64,000 nt of DNA from Cycas panzhihuaensis. Its lineage: Eukaryota > Cycadophyta. Where the stretch lies: NCBI GenBank assembly GCA_023213395.1, contig CM041465.1:200081741-200145740 (forward strand). The letters run 5' to 3'. Made by a program: the position numbers and the translations under genes. The notes under the pieces were generated by a model. It did not search any database. It had not been told where the DNA came from and was given only the letters and a program-made list of their open reading frames with translations. Positions within the stretch are counted from its first letter, which is position 1; each line of letters opens with the position of its first letter. This document shows positions 35,701 through 48,522 of this stretch, piece after piece.

Positions 35701-38000
35701 AATAAACAATGGTTATGTTGTATGTGAATGAATGACATTGTATTGAAATTGGAGCATGAAAATTTATAAACTATATGAATGGATTTGGCTTGGATAAGAT
35801 GATGACATAATGGATATCTTAGACAATGATAGTCAATTATAGAGTATGTATTTGATAAATATGGTAAATCAAGAATAAGACGAATGATCAAATTAGAAAA
35901 ATAAAAATATAATAGTAAAGAAAGGATACCTTTACTAATTCCCAAAAGTAAATGCAATATGAAAAGAAAATGATCTAAATGTTACTCACACACTTATAAC
36001 ATTATGGTTAGTTACTTGACTAGGATATAACAAGATCATATAAATAATTACAAATACTATATTCTTGTTTCTTTCATATTTTAAAAAGTGAAATAAGATA
36101 AAAGATATAATTAAAACTAGAGAGATATAAATGGTCAAAAACATTTGACAATAATAAAAATATGTGTAACTCCTTAGTCTTTATTTGAGCAACTATTCTT
36201 CCCCTAGTGATGGATATAACTCCTCACAATTGTAATACAACCTATAGTACATGAATATAGTTGGATTTAATCCTCCTACTACTAAAGAAAGAGGAGTGAA
36301 CTAGAGAGCTAGACAAATGAAATAATGAAGTGACCATATGAGAGGTAAATAAGAAAGGGAGTGAGGCAATAAGTATAATGAAATGTTGGTATGAAGAAAG
36401 AATAATAACAAATGTGAAAAGTCATAATACTCTATTTGTATCTATTGTGTATACCTTATTGTATATTCTATTTTTTTATGTTCTCTTACTATTTTAATGT
36501 AATCATTGCTTAATGTAAACATGAGCTAGTTTAAAGCCCCATTAGGTGTGTGAGATGCACTTTGTTTTGTAGTTTATAATGGAGTATGGTATTTTGTAAC
36601 TTTAGAGTTGGCAGCTCTATGTGTAAATGCTATGCACATGTAAATATTTTAGAGTCCACATACCTATATATTGTAAACAACATAAATACTAAGTCCACTA
36701 AATAAATGTGGCTAGATTACTTAAGAGATAAAAATAAAAAAGAGGGGGTACATGACATGAACGAGAGGGAAATTTTTCAAGGGGTAAAATTTAAAATATG
36801 AGGTTTTTATGTCTAATCCCTTTCAATAATTTCACATTTTTGTTTGGATCATTCCTATAATAGGAAAAGGTATTAATTATAAGCGACTTGTGAGAAGAAA
36901 GAAAGCCTTAATTTTAGGCTAGTATGGACTTGAGTATCATCTCATTTATTTTGGAGAATCTTCATTTACTTTAGGAAGACTTGCTTTGGAGACTTCTTCA
37001 TCCTTAAAAGGGAGGAGGCTTTTATTCATTTCTAGGAAGAGAGGAGCATATTTAAAGAAGGGAGAAATGAGAGAATTGCTAATGATGGCTTGCATTATAG
37101 AATGGGATCTGGTGGAGATTTATTGCTAAGTGATATACACATTTACATTGTTGATTTCCCTCATACTAGTTATATTAAAATCTATGTTGTTCATAAATGT
37201 ATGATATTATTGTAGGTGGAGGCTTTCTTAAAAGGGATTCCAAGCATACTAGTTGATCTTATGCTTAATATGCAAGAACTTCTTCCATGACAAGGAAATA
37301 TATGTTGTGCGACATATAATAATGACTTGATTTTAGCATTCTATATTGATTCTATATATTAATATCTTGATTTAGGATCATGGATCAATAATCTATAATG
37401 ATAGCTTGGTATGGGGACCATGTATTAATGATTTAAGTAAGAACCATGTATATAAGCTACCACTGATTTTAGTTTAGACATATCAGTATAAGAAAAAGAT
37501 GGATGTGGTATGATATCATCAGATGAGCCTTGGAGATTCTATTAAAGTATGGTCTAATTAATAGTAATGTGTTAGTGGGTTTGAGATGTTGAATTGGGAG
37601 TTGAGTCACAAGTGAAAAATTAGAAGGGAAGTACCCTAATGTTCATATTACGTGTCTCAACTTGGGACTATATTCTTATATAGAGTTTCTGAATGGTTGA
37701 AAGCTAAATACCTCTAAGTAATTCAAATTATTCCACCTGAAGATATGCTCATTACGTCTCGATTTTATGGAAATATTCTATAGAAGTTATGAAATGAATA
37801 GCAACATTATATTATATATATGAAAATGTATACTTAGGTTATGCAAATTAAATCCCATTATGGAGAGTAAAGTGTATGCACACACTAGTATCATACAATA
37901 TATTATATATTCCTAGATCCTCAGATTGTTAGCATGGCATATATCTTGCCAGTCTTGTGGTTTGTCATGTATTGTCGATGTTGTTATTTTGGTGATTGAG
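32701..38000. other. AT-rich unassigned DNA
   Basis: No protein domain, LTR pair or RNA gene was recognised on either strand in more than 5 kb. Longer ORFs such as 35580-35957 (minus) and 34280-34474 (minus) have biased composition and no familiar motif. This is probably very old repeat DNA. Confidence 0.4.
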
Positions 38001-38107
38001 CTTAGATAGTCTTAAGAAGGTGATATCTTTTATGAAAATACAAGAAAAGAGAAGAAGATTTTATGTATTATTTGTTATACACCATTGATGTATTGGGTTG
38101 CCACAAG

Positions 38108-38120
38108 TGGTATTAGAGCT
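38108..38120 (+). other. Primer-binding site; an LTR ends just before it
   Basis: TGGTATTAGAGCT follows GGTTGCCACA, so a plus-strand LTR probably ends at 38105. Its start could not be placed, and no partner was identified. The sequence after it (38121-38697) shows no clear gag. Confidence 0.5.
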
Positions 38121-38697
38121 AAAAAGGCTAAAACTCAATAGAACCCATGTTACAATGCTATAATGTGAAATTCCTCTCTAAGCCTATGGGCCATTTTAGC
38201 ATTTGAAACATTATCATGGATTTGAAAGTTATGTGAGTTGAGAACTTATAGGAAGGTATTAATAGAACAACTCAACAAAGCCAAGTACTAAAGGGTGGAA
38301 CCTTAGTTGACCTTAAAAATTTTGTAGAGGCAAAAAAAAAGAAAAGAAGAAAACATCATTCTAGAAGGCAAATTTTTATACGAAGAGCCTAGATTGACCT
38401 AAAATTTCATGGAAAGTATCTTTGTATTCTACATATTTGTCTTATTTTGGTTTAACTATCAATTTCCAATAGAATTTGAGAAATATTTTTAAGATAGGAA
38501 AATTTACAATTCCTTAAGAAACCCCTAAAATAGAAAGTTCAAGTAACTTTTCTATGGGCACTCAAAATGACCTTGAGACAGGATATGGAAACTTGGAGTT
38601 TTTTCTATCTCATATGTAAAACTCAAATTTGTACCATTTTGAATCTTCTCATAAAACCACCATTGTAAAGAAAATGAGGAAATCAAGACAATAGTAG

Positions 38698-39177
38698 TGA
38701 TAGAATTAGAATTGATCTAATTATTGAAAAACACAACATGATCTTTATTCTCTTATATCAAACAAACATAAACTCTTCAAAAAATATTATGAATACATTC
38801 AAATGAACAATATATTGAAAGAGGATTAGAAATTGGTTTTAACCCAAAATAATGACAGATCAAATTAGTTAATGATTGATATAGAAGTTTGGTAGAGTTT
38901 TGACTCTCACCAAATATATAATTTGTGTTATTTGATGAGTGTAGACATGGCCTTAATTTATAGAGGGCTCAATGTCTAATACTTTATAAATGGTAGATGT
39001 GGATTGGACCTCATATGTTTACATTTCATTGGACCTCATATTATATACATCTCATTAGATAGTTATGAGGCTAAAGTGGGGTGATGACCCCTGACTAAGA
39101 AGTATAATTTAAGCCATCACTTGAATATATTTATACTTTTATACAAAAGTACATGAATGTGTCATTATATTTTAACA
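38698..39177 (-). repeat. 3' LTR of the minus-strand copia element
   Basis: On the minus strand it starts TGTTAAAATATAATG directly after the polypurine tract AAGGGAGGA (39178-39186). A TATA-like CTATAAATTAAGG lies near 38950. The far end at TTCTATCA (38698) is a guess based on a terminal CA. Confidence 0.6.
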
Positions 39178-39189
39178 TCCTCCCTTAAT

Positions 39190-41953
39190 GATAGCTTCAT
39201 TAATCTTGATGTCAAGGTCATACCAAAACCTTTCAAACTTCGATTTACCAAGTACTTTTAGTGAAGATATTCACCACTTGGTCTTCGATCAGTCTATACA
39301 CTATATCAATTTCTTTGTATTGCACATGTTCATAAATAAAATGATGATAGACCTCTATGTGTTTTATACATGCATGGAAAACAAAGTTCTTTGTTGTATT
39401 TAATACACTTGGATTATCCAGTATATGAGAGTTTGCTTGAGTTTGTTGAAGACCAAGTTTAGTAAGAATCCTACATAGCTAGATCACCTTAATAACTATA
39501 TGAATAATTACTTTATATTTTGCTTCAATAGAGGATATAACAACATTGAGTTATTTCTTACAACTTTGAAAAACTATAAATGAGTTTAGGTCAAAATACT
39601 AATCTAAATTAGAGTGATGAGTATCTTAGCAACTAATCCAATCTACATCAGTAAATCCTTTTGAAATAGGGGTTTCAACTTGGTTGTAGTCAAGTCCATA
39701 CTGTAAAGTGCCATGGATGTACCTAAAATTTCTAATTACAACTTTCTAATGTAACATCTTAGGCTAAGATATAAACCTAGAATAAACCACAATTGCATAT
39801 GATATATTAGGGCTACTATGAGTAAAGTAAATCAAACTTACTACAAGTTATCTGTAAATAGTGGGACTGATAGGTTTGTCTTATTTATCCATAATCAGCT
39901 TGGTTTTGGTTTTCATAGGCATAGGAAAAGGCTTGTAGTCACTAATTCTAAAATGTTACAAGACCTCATTTGTATATTTGGATTGTGATAAGAAAATATG
40001 ACCTGGTTCTTGCCACACTTTAATACCAAGGAAATGGTGAAGCACCCTAGGGTTAATTATCTTGAAATTACTTTTAAGTTCTTGTTGGAGACTAGAAATC
40101 CCTTTATCGTCATTTCTAGTGGTTGATAAATCATTAACATAGAGAATAATAATGGTAATTAGATTACTACAGATATAAATATATAAATTGGGATCTAAGG
40201 ATGAATAATTCAGTCCATGCTTGAGAAAAAAAGGTGTCAATCTTTGCATACTAAGCATAAGGTACCTGCTTGAGTCTATATAAAGCATTATTGAGTTTGC
40301 AAACTAAATGTTCTTTTCTAGGAATAATATAGTTGGGAGGTTGTTTCAAGTAAGCTTCTTTAGAAAGGTTTCCATTGAGAAAAACACTTGTGATATCCAT
40401 TTGATAAACAAGTCAATTGAACTGAGCTATTAGTGAAATAACTAGACGAAAAATTATCATGTTAGCAATAGGTACGAAGGTATAATCATAGTCAATACCT
40501 TCTTCTTATTTAAAACCATTCACAACAAGACATGCTTTATGTCTTTCAATAGAGTCGTCAATAAGATACTTTGTTTTATAAAGCCAATGGCAATCAATTA
40601 GCTTCTTTTATGGAGGCAATTCAATGAATTTCTAAGTATCATTCTTTAGGATGGAATTCATCTCTATATCCATAACAATCTACCATATATGGTTTTTAAC
40701 TACCTTCTTAATGGTGAAAGGCTTGGGAGCATTGAGAACTTGTGCCATTAAAGTAAAGTTTGTAGTATGCCTGAACTTTGATTGCCTTTTTGGTGTTGTA
40801 GGAGGTGATGGTACATTTGCCATAAATTGGAAATAACACTTAGGAAGTTTCTTAATGCTTATAACTTTAACTTGTATGTCATTTGAAAATAGAGGTGGTA
40901 ATGCAGATGTTGTTATAAAAGTAGATGGAGATGCAAGAAGAACAGATGATGAACTTGGAGTATATGAAGTTGATAAGATATAAGGGTCTACAATTGGTGT
41001 AGGAGGAGCTTTTGAAATATTAATATCATCATCTATTAGAAACTATAGTTGAAATTGATCCAAGTCTTGATTGTCTTCCACAGATATAACATCATGAGAT
41101 AAGTATGTGTGTCTTCTAACAAGGTCATATACCTTGCAAGCTTTGCACCTAAGTACGTGGTCTATGAAAATGCACTTCAAACTTTTATCATAGAGTTTCT
41201 TTTTGTTTTCTTTTGCAACATACTTATAGTTTGTACATCCAAATATTCTAAGGTATGAGATAGCAGGCTTTATTCCTAATGAAGGCTCCTCGAGTGTTAT
41301 ATTTCTGATAGTTAAAGTTGAGCTCCTATTTGTAAGGTAAGTAACAATTTAAATAACTTCATCCTAAAACAAATTAATAATATTTATAGCTTTTACCATT
41401 ACTTTAACCTTGTTCACCAATGTTTGATTCATGCATTCAATAACACCATTTTGTTGAGGAGTATGAGGGGCTGAGAATTGGCATTTAATGCCATGTTATT
41501 TATAGAAATTGGTGAATTGATTTGATGTATATTCATTTTCATTATTTGTATACAATATCTTGATTATCATACCAGATTCATTTTTAATTTCTGCTTTGAA
41601 TTCATTGAATTTATTATAGGCTTCAAACTTGTTCTTTAAAAAGTAGACCCAAATTTTTGGAGAATATTCATTAATTAAAGTAATAAAGTATAAACTTCTA
41701 TTGAGTGAAGATGTTAACATAGGTCTAAAAATATCTAAGCAAACTAAGCCCAATGGTCTAGTTACACACCAAGCTTACTTGGATTGAAATAGTTTATTGT
41801 CTTATTTACCAATTGTAAAGGTTTCACAGAAATATTTATTTTATTTGATCTTGGGTAAACCCTGTACCATTTGAAGTCTAAACATGAGATTGAGACTCTC
41901 TGTATTTAGATGACCAAGGCATTAATGCTATAGCTAATCCTTGGCACACTTTT
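39190..41953 (-). pseudogene. Copia pol pseudogene, C-terminal part (integrase, reverse transcriptase, RNase H)
   Basis: On the minus strand the integrase shows LYFITLINEYSPKIWVYFLK, ILYTNNENEYTSNQF and HTPQQNGVIE (about 41440-41720). A DDE residue is changed: the usual TDNGGEF reads TNNENEY. Reverse transcriptase gives LIDCHWLYKTKYLIDDSIER, YQMDITSVFLNGNL and IIILYVNDLSTTRND (about 40130), where YVDD reads YVND. RNase H follows to about 39190 with NIFTKS near the end. Plus-strand ORFs over this region are shadows. Confidence 0.85.
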
Positions 41954-42573
41954 TGTTGGATATTGTGACAACAATAGTTTGAGGCTAAAGTTTTGGCATG
42001 TTAGCGGCGCAATTTCCCCTCTAATCTTTCTCGGGGGGCCACCCCCCTTGGCTGGGGGGTGTGGGGGTGTGGAACGCCCCCCGCTAAGAGGGGGTTCAGG
42101 GGCTTTTCAAAAAATTAGCCTTGTAAACCATATTAAAATGTAAAGAGAATCAGGGTCATTTAATACAAATACCCTAGATTCTACGGTTGAGATTTATGCC
42201 TTGGATGTCCCTCTCGTGTAGCTCGATTTAGGGCTTTTCTTATTATGTTGTATATAATGTAATGTACTGTGATGAGGGCGGCAACTGGTTGTTGTTCCTA
42301 AGATCACTCTGCTACTGAGATGTACTTTTTCTCCATTTTACAACAATATAAAGATCGATACCTTTCATGTGTGGATGTTTCCCTAGCACATTGCTAGGGT
42401 TTTACCATGTTATATCGGGCGCATATGTGAGATTTGACTTTCATATTCATGTTATTGTATTATCTCTGTGTTTAGAACTTGCATGTTAAATTCTAATTTT
42501 GATTCCTATAACTAGTTGCAAAATAGTTCAGATCTTATGGCGGTTTAAGGTTTGGGACTTTATATTCTCAATA
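41954..42573 (+). repeat. 5' LTR of the younger copia element
   Basis: It starts TGTTGGATATTGTGACAAC and ends ATTCTCAATA (CA decayed to TA). A G/C-rich block near 42030-42110, with runs of G and C able to pair with each other, stands out from the AT-rich surroundings. Confidence 0.92.
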
Positions 42574-42642
42574 AGTGGTATCAGAGCCACTTTTTTTTGC
42601 AGTGAGTTTATGAAGGTTTTGGTGTCGGCTTTTCTATACCAA

Positions 42643-43425
42643 ATGGCGAAACTAGCAGGTATAAAGTTCAAGGTGGAGAAATTCAATGACAAGAACAACT
42701 TCAAGTTGTGGAAGCTAAAAGCGCATGATGTTCTTATACAGTAGGGTTTGTATAAAGCCCTTGCAGGTAAATCAAAGAAACCCACAAGGATGGATGATGA
42801 TGAATGGGATGACTTAAATAAAAAGACACTTAGCACAATACGATTATGTTTGGCAGATGAAGTCTTATTTAACATTGAAGGGGAGGAGACAACAACATGA
42901 TTATGGACCCAGTTGGAAGGCCTATATATGACCAAATCAGTAACAAATTGAATCTACCTAAAGAGGCAACTGTACTTGTTACGGATGAAGGAAGGTACAA
43001 AAATTGCTGACCATTTAAATGTTTTCAATACTCTTATTTATTAGTTGACTAGTATCGATGTTAAAATTGAGGATGAGGACAAGGCTGTTACCTTGTTATG
43101 CTCATTACCTAAATCCTGGGATAATATTGTCACCTCAAGTAGTTTTAGCACTACAGATGTATTAGATCATGATTCTGTTTTGAGTGCTTTGCTAATGGAA
43201 GAAGTGCAGAGGAAATCTAGTCTTGAAACCTCCACACTAGAAGCTATGATGGTAAGAGGTAGAACGTTTGAGAGAGGACAAAACTCTAGGGATATATCGA
43301 GGTCCAAGTCAAAGAGTAAAAAGAGTAAGCTCACGTGTTGACATTGTAATAAGACCGGTCACCTTAAGAAGGATTGCTACAAAAGGAAGGAGTTCCAGAA
43401 AAGAGAAGATTCTACCAAGGAGGCA
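42643..43425 (+). pseudogene. Copia gag pseudogene (younger element)
   Basis: The reading starts MAKLAGIKFKVEKFNDKNNF and continues KLWKLKAHDVLIQ, then ADEVLFNIEGEETTT, LKRQLYLLRMKEGTKIADHL and LLCSLPKSWDNIVTSSS, a standard UBN2 gag. The zinc knuckle HCNKTGHLKKDC (about 43342-43377) is preserved except that a TGA stop sits between its first cysteine and the HC pair. A further in-frame ATG at 42610 could extend the start. Stops fall at about 42742, 42898, 43042 and 43339. Confidence 0.88.
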
Positions 43426-46400
43426 AATCAAGTGGAGTCAAATCAAGGTATGGATGATGATGTCTTGGTCGCTTGTAATGTTTCTCATTATCACCATGAC
43501 TGGTTATTAGATTCAGGTGCTTCACATCACATGTGTCCACACAAGAGTTGGTTCTCATCATACCAACCTCTTGATAATGGTGATGTGCTTATGGGAAATG
43601 GAGTTTCTTATAAGACAATAGGCATTAGTAGCATCATAATTAAGATGTTTGATGGGGTCGCCAGAACATTAACTGAGGTTAGACATATACCTGATCTAAA
43701 AAGGAATCTGATTTCCTTAGGTGAACTAGATTCGGGTGGTTTTAAGCATACAAGTCATGAAGGAGTCTTAAAAGTGTTAAAGGGCGCCTTAGTTGTTATG
43801 AAAGCCTTAAAGAAAGGAAATCTTTACATTTTAGTGGGAAGTACAGATGTCAGCCAAGCATCTACAACATCAAAGACTGTAGAAGATCCAGCTCAGTTAT
43901 GGCATCAGAGACTTGGGCACATGAGTGAGAAAGGACTTAAGGTGCTGATAAACCATAAGTTACTTCCTGACTTACAACTTTCAGATTTAGCTTTCTGTAA
44001 ACATTGTGTTTTTGGAAAATAGTGTAGACTTAGGTTTAAAGTAGGGAGTCACACTAGTAAAGGCATTCTGGATTACATACATTCAAATGTATGGGGACCA
44101 ACCACTAAAATATCTTATGGAGGATCATTGTATTTTGTCACATTTATAGATGATTACTCTAGGAAGGTATGGGTCTATTTTTTGAAAAGGAAATCTAAAG
44201 TTTTCAGTGTGTTTAAGCAGTTCAAGGCTCTAGTTGAGAATAATATTGGTAAGTCAATTAAATGTTTAAGAACTGACAATGGAGGTGAGTTCAACTCCTT
44301 GGAGTTTGAGAACTATTGCAGAGAAGTTGGAATCGAAAGACATAAGACCACTAGCTATACTCTGCAACAAAATGGCATTGCTGAGCACATGAATAGGACA
44401 CTCTTGGAAAGAGTAAGAAGCATGTTAAGTAATACTGGAGTGGAGCAGGGCTTATGGGTAGAAGTTGTTCAAACAGCTTGCTATCTGGTAAACAGATCAC
44501 CATCACTTGCAATAGATTGCAAGATTCCTGAAGAGGTATGGGCTAGACATCCACGTGATTATTCAAATTTGAGAGTTTTTGGTTATGATGCTTATGCATG
44601 GACTGATAAAAGTAAATGTTCAAAGTTAGATCCAAAATCTAAGAAATGTATCTTTGTTGGTTATGGTGATAAAGATGGTGTGAAGGGATACAGGTTGTGG
44701 GATCCTACTGCCCACAAAATCACCATTAACTAAGATGTTGTATTTGATGAATCTCCCCTTGTAAAATCAGACAGTGGAGAAGTTGAAATGAAATAAGAGT
44801 AGCAAGCTCAACATTAACAAGTTAAGTTTGAAATGCATCCATCTGTGGAATCAGAAGTGCAGGAAGATCTTTTTGAAGATGAATCAGTAGCAAATTCACA
44901 GGAGTATGTGGACACTTCTCTACTAACAGTTAGAAGATCTACACGAGTTAGTCATCCACTTGATAGGTACAACCCTTCTATTTCTATTGCTTTGGTTTCT
45001 AATGATGGTGAGCCCACATGTTGTTAGGAAGCAGTACATGATATCCATGGTGAGAAGTGAAAAAGGGCTATGTAGGAAGAGATAGATGCTTTGAAGAAAA
45101 ATAATTCATGGGACTTGGTAGAACTTCCACATGGTAGGAAGACTGTTGGTTGCAGGTGGGTTTTCAAAAAGAAAATAGATGTTGATGGAAAGGTTGATAA
45201 ATACAAGGCAAGACTAGTGGCTAAAGGTTTTGCACAGAAAACATGTATTGACTTTCATGAGATCTTTTCACCAGTTGTTAAACTTGTTTTAATTTGAGTG
45301 CTGTTAGCATTGGTAGCTTCTCTCGACTTGGAGTTAGAGCAGTTAGATGTAAAAATAACTTTTCTATATGGAGATTTAGATGAAGAGATCTATATGGATC
45401 AACCAATAGGGTTTGTACAAGATGGCAGGAAAAGATTTGTTTGCAGGCTCAGGAAATCATTGTATGGCCTGAAGAAATCACCCAAGCAGTGGCACAAGAA
45501 GTTTGATGCCTTCGTGGAGAGCCAAAATTTTAAAAGAAGTGAGTATGATTATTGTGTTTACTTTAAATTTATGGATAATGGCTTATTCATTATCTTGGTA
45601 TTATATGTTGATGACATCTTTGGTTGCAAGAGCATGGAAGAAATCAATAAGCTAAAGGCTCAATTGGCGCTAGGACTTTTGATATGAAGGATCTAGGAGC
45701 TACAAAATAAATCTTAGGCATGGAGATACACAGAGACAGGAAAAATGGTAAGCTATGGTTATCATAGTAGAAATATGTGGAGAATGTGCTAACCAAGTTT
45801 GGTATGGCAAATGTGAAACTAGTGAGTATCCCATTGGCTTCTCACTTCAAGCTTTCTTCGAATATGAGTCCTAGTAGTGAAGAAGAAAAGGTTTATATGT
45901 CTCATGTGACTTATGCCATTATAGTAGGAAGTTTGATGTATGCCATGGTATGTACAAGACCTAATATTTCACATGCTGTCGGTGTAGTTAGCAGGTTTAT
46001 GGCAAAACCAAGAAAGGAACATTGGGCTGAAGTGAAATGGGTGCTTTGGTATTTGAGAAGCACAAGTGACTTCTGCATCACCTTTGGAGGTACAGGTAAT
46101 CAGGTTTGTGGATATGTCGATTCAGACTTTGTAGGAGATTTAGACAAAAGAAGGTCTACTTCAGGTTATGTTTTCACTCTTGTAAATGGTTCAGTTAGTT
46201 GGATGTCTAAATTGTAGAGCACAATTGCACTGTTAACCACAGAAGTTGAATATGTTGCTGCAGCATATGCTTGTAAAGAAATAATTTGATTACAGGGTCT
46301 ATTAGTTGAGCTTGGAAGGAGATAGGAAAATGTAAAGTTATTTTATAACAGTCAAAGTGCCATTTACTTAGCCAAGAATCCAGCTCATCACAATAGAGCA

Positions 46401-46560
46401 AAGCATATTACTCTTAAGTACCATTTTGTTAGACAGGTTGTGGAAGCAGGTGGAGTGGCACTTGAGAAAATTCACACAAATCAGAATTGTGCTGATATGT
46501 TCACAAAACCAGTACCATTAGAGAAGTTCAAATGGTGTTTGACTTCTCTTGGCTTGTAGA
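43426..46560 (+). pseudogene. Copia pol pseudogene (younger element, catalytic motifs largely preserved)
   Basis: The protease has the intact motif WLLDSGASHHMC (about 43500). Pre-integrase LWHQRLGHMSEKGLK and the HC pair HCVFGK follow (43897-44020). The integrase core has FVTFIDDYSRKVWVYFLKRK and LRTDNGGEFNSLEFENYC, then TLQQNGIAEHMNRTLLERVR (44128-44420). Reverse transcriptase reads NSWDLVELPHGRKTVGCRWV, LEQLDVKITFLYGDLDEEIY and VLYVDDIFG with both aspartates of YVDD (about 45604). RNase H reads VCGYVDSDFVGDLDKRRSTS to CADMFTKPVPLEKF (to about 46535). Separate open pieces of 200 codons remain. Stops such as GK*C, IN*DV and CC*EA replace expected glutamines. Confidence 0.93.
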
Positions 46561-46615
46561 AAAGATGATGAAGGTCCAAGAAAGGTACCAAGTAAATTGT
46601 TGTCAAAGTGGAAAT

Positions 46616-47248
46616 TGTTAGAGATTGTGACAACAATAGTTTGAGGCTAAAATTTTGGCATGTTAGCGGCGCAGTTTCCCCCTTAATCTTTCTCGAGGGG
46701 TTTCAAGAGGGGTGGGAGCCCCCCTTGGCCGGGGGTGCGGGGGTGTGGAACGCCCCCTACTAAGAGGGAGTTCGGGGGCGATAGCCCCCAACCTGAAAAA
46801 TAAGCCCTGTAAACCAAATTAAAATGTAAAGAGAATTAGGGTCATTTGATACAAATACCCTAGATTCTACGGTTGAGATTTATGCCTTGGATGTCCCTGC
46901 CCAATTTAAGGTTTTCTTATTATGTTGTATGTAATATAATGTACTGTGATGAGAGCGGCAATCAGTTATTGTTCTTAAGAGCACTCTGCTACTGAGATGT
47001 ACTTTTTCTCTATTTTACAGTAATAAAGATCGATACCTTTTATGTGTAGATGTTTCCCTAGCACACTGCTAGGGTTTTACCACGTTATATTGGGTGCATA
47101 TATGAGATTTAGCTTTCCTATTTATGTTATTGTATTATGTCTGAGTTTAGAACTTGCATGTTAAATTCTAGTTTTGATTCCTATAACTAGTTACAAAATG
47201 GTTTAGATCTTGTGGCGGTTTAAGGTTTGGGACCTTGTATTCTCAACA
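46616..47248 (+). repeat. 3' LTR of the younger copia element
   Basis: It aligns with 41954-42573, with scattered substitutions and small indels inside the G/C-rich block. It ends ATTCTCAACA, followed by the target duplication CTTTT. Confidence 0.92.
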
Positions 47249-47253
47249 CTTTT

Positions 47254-47667
47254 TAGTAGGTTGCTCCTTATTATGAGAAGATTCACTTTACCTTTCAACA
47301 AGTGGGTCATTTATAATAATCTATTTTGTTTTATCTATATGAGTAGACTATATAGTGGCATAGGAGTTCAGATTCTGTGTAGAGGAAAGTGGGATACCAT
47401 TAAGTTTATAGAGATCATTATTTTCATTTCCTGTTGCTACTACTTGACCAATTAAGTGATCTAAAATAGTGTATATTCCCTGCCTAACGAGTACATTAAA
47501 ATTTTGCTTATCAATTTGACTAATAGAGAGCAAGTTCGATTTCATACCAGGAACATAAAAGACATTGCTAATATGATGATGAGTATCTGAATTTTTCAAA
47601 GCTTTGGGATCTTTCCTAATCTTAGCCATATCATATATAATATTATCACCAAACATTACTATCTGAG

Positions 47668-47712
<45 letters not shown>

Positions 47713-48145
47713 TCTTTCAAGAGTTCTTTAGTACTAGTAATATAATAAGTAACATGAGAATCTATCAACCATGAGTTATTTGAATGATGAGAAGAGAATG
47801 TAGTAAAGAATAGGTTTTGAAATTTGACTTGGGTGTTAGCCACATGGCCTCCTCACTATAAATTTCTATTGTTGCCTTCAGATTGGTTTCTAAGTTTATT
47901 ACTTTATTGTTGTCTATTACCTTGACCACGACCTCTATTTTGTTGTAGATTTAGGTCTCCTTTTCATCTAATTAACTTCTATAAAGCTTGTAAATCAAAT
48001 TACCTTCTTCTATATTCTATGATTATATGCATAGGTTTTCCACAATAGAGGCAAGTAATATTTTGTCTCTTCTACTGAATTTTAGTCTACTATGGAGGTT
48101 GGTTCAAATTCATCGAACTAAATTATTAGGTAAGTGGTTGCTATT
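47254..48145 (-). pseudogene. Copia protease and zinc-knuckle region of the older minus-strand element
   Basis: Minus-strand reading gives LYCGKPMHIIIEY (zinc knuckle, about 48025-48062) and SWLIDSHVTYYI (protease site with DSGA decayed to DSHV, about 47750). After an in-gene TA microsatellite come ISNVFYVPGMKSNLLSISQI and NNDLYKLNGIPLSST (about 47370-47580). It continues into the integrase part left of 41954 once the inserted copia is ignored. Confidence 0.82.
47672..47709. repeat. (TA)n microsatellite inside copia protease
   Basis: About 19 TA units expand the coding frame of the older copia element, giving a run of alternating Tyr and Ile codons. Confidence 0.95.
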
Positions 48146-48522
48146 TGTAGGAAAATAAACGATGGAGAATAGGGCAAAACATAAAAACATAGATCAATAT
48201 ATTATTGCATAAATAGAAAATCCTTTGTATTCAATCCATTATTTGAGAGAGAGTATTACAAATGTCCAAAAGTAGGTGGTGTTTAAAGACACCAGGGTTG
48301 CATACCCCTCAAAATATATAGTTTGGGGGAGGAGGGAAACTCCTTAACCCCTATAATTCAAACAACAATAAAATATAACTTAACTCAAATTAAATCAAAT
48401 CAACTTAACCTTACCTTACACTTACCTTCACATATGAGCACCCACATGTGTAAATTGGTGAGAGTGAGGTGTGCACTCCTGGTTGGAAGGTAGGAGTGGG
48501 GTGATAATCATTAACCCCAACA
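48146..48522 (-). repeat. LTR (3' LTR, minus orientation) of a gag-only element
   Basis: On the minus strand it starts TGTTGGGGTTAATG right after the purine tract AAGGGAAAGAA (48523-48533) and ends TTTTCCTACA. It cuts the older minus-strand copia just upstream of its zinc knuckle. Confidence 0.65.

Larger units (their letters stand above)
41954..47248 (+). mobile_element. Ty1-copia LTR retrotransposon, youngest-looking element of the window
   Basis: The element is about 5.3 kb with LTRs 41954-42573 and 46616-47248, primer-binding site TGGTATCAGAGCC at 42576, and a perfect 5-bp target duplication CTTTT (41949-41953 and 47249-47253). Gag, CCHC knuckle, protease, integrase, reverse transcriptase and RNase H are all readable in order with few frame changes. 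It is inserted in the integrase region of the older minus-strand copia. About a dozen premature stops still prevent expression of the full polyprotein. Confidence 0.95.
38698..48145 (-). mobile_element. Ty1-copia element, minus strand, split by a younger copia insertion
   Basis: The 3' LTR lies at about 38698-39177. Minus-strand pol covers 39190-41953 and resumes at 47254-48145, with the plus-strand copia 41954-47248 in between. Reading minus from 48145 downward gives zinc knuckle, protease, pre-integrase, integrase, reverse transcriptase and RNase H in copia order. The 5' part (gag and 5' LTR) is missing or displaced: another LTR-bounded unit begins at 48146. Stops and shifts are frequent. 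Confidence 0.85.

Noticed and set aside
35580-35957. Minus-strand ORF of 125 codons
   Set aside because: No familiar motif and biased hydrophobic AT-rich composition; most likely chance.
42528-42935. Minus-strand ORF of 135 codons
   Set aside because: Lies opposite copia gag; an antisense shadow.
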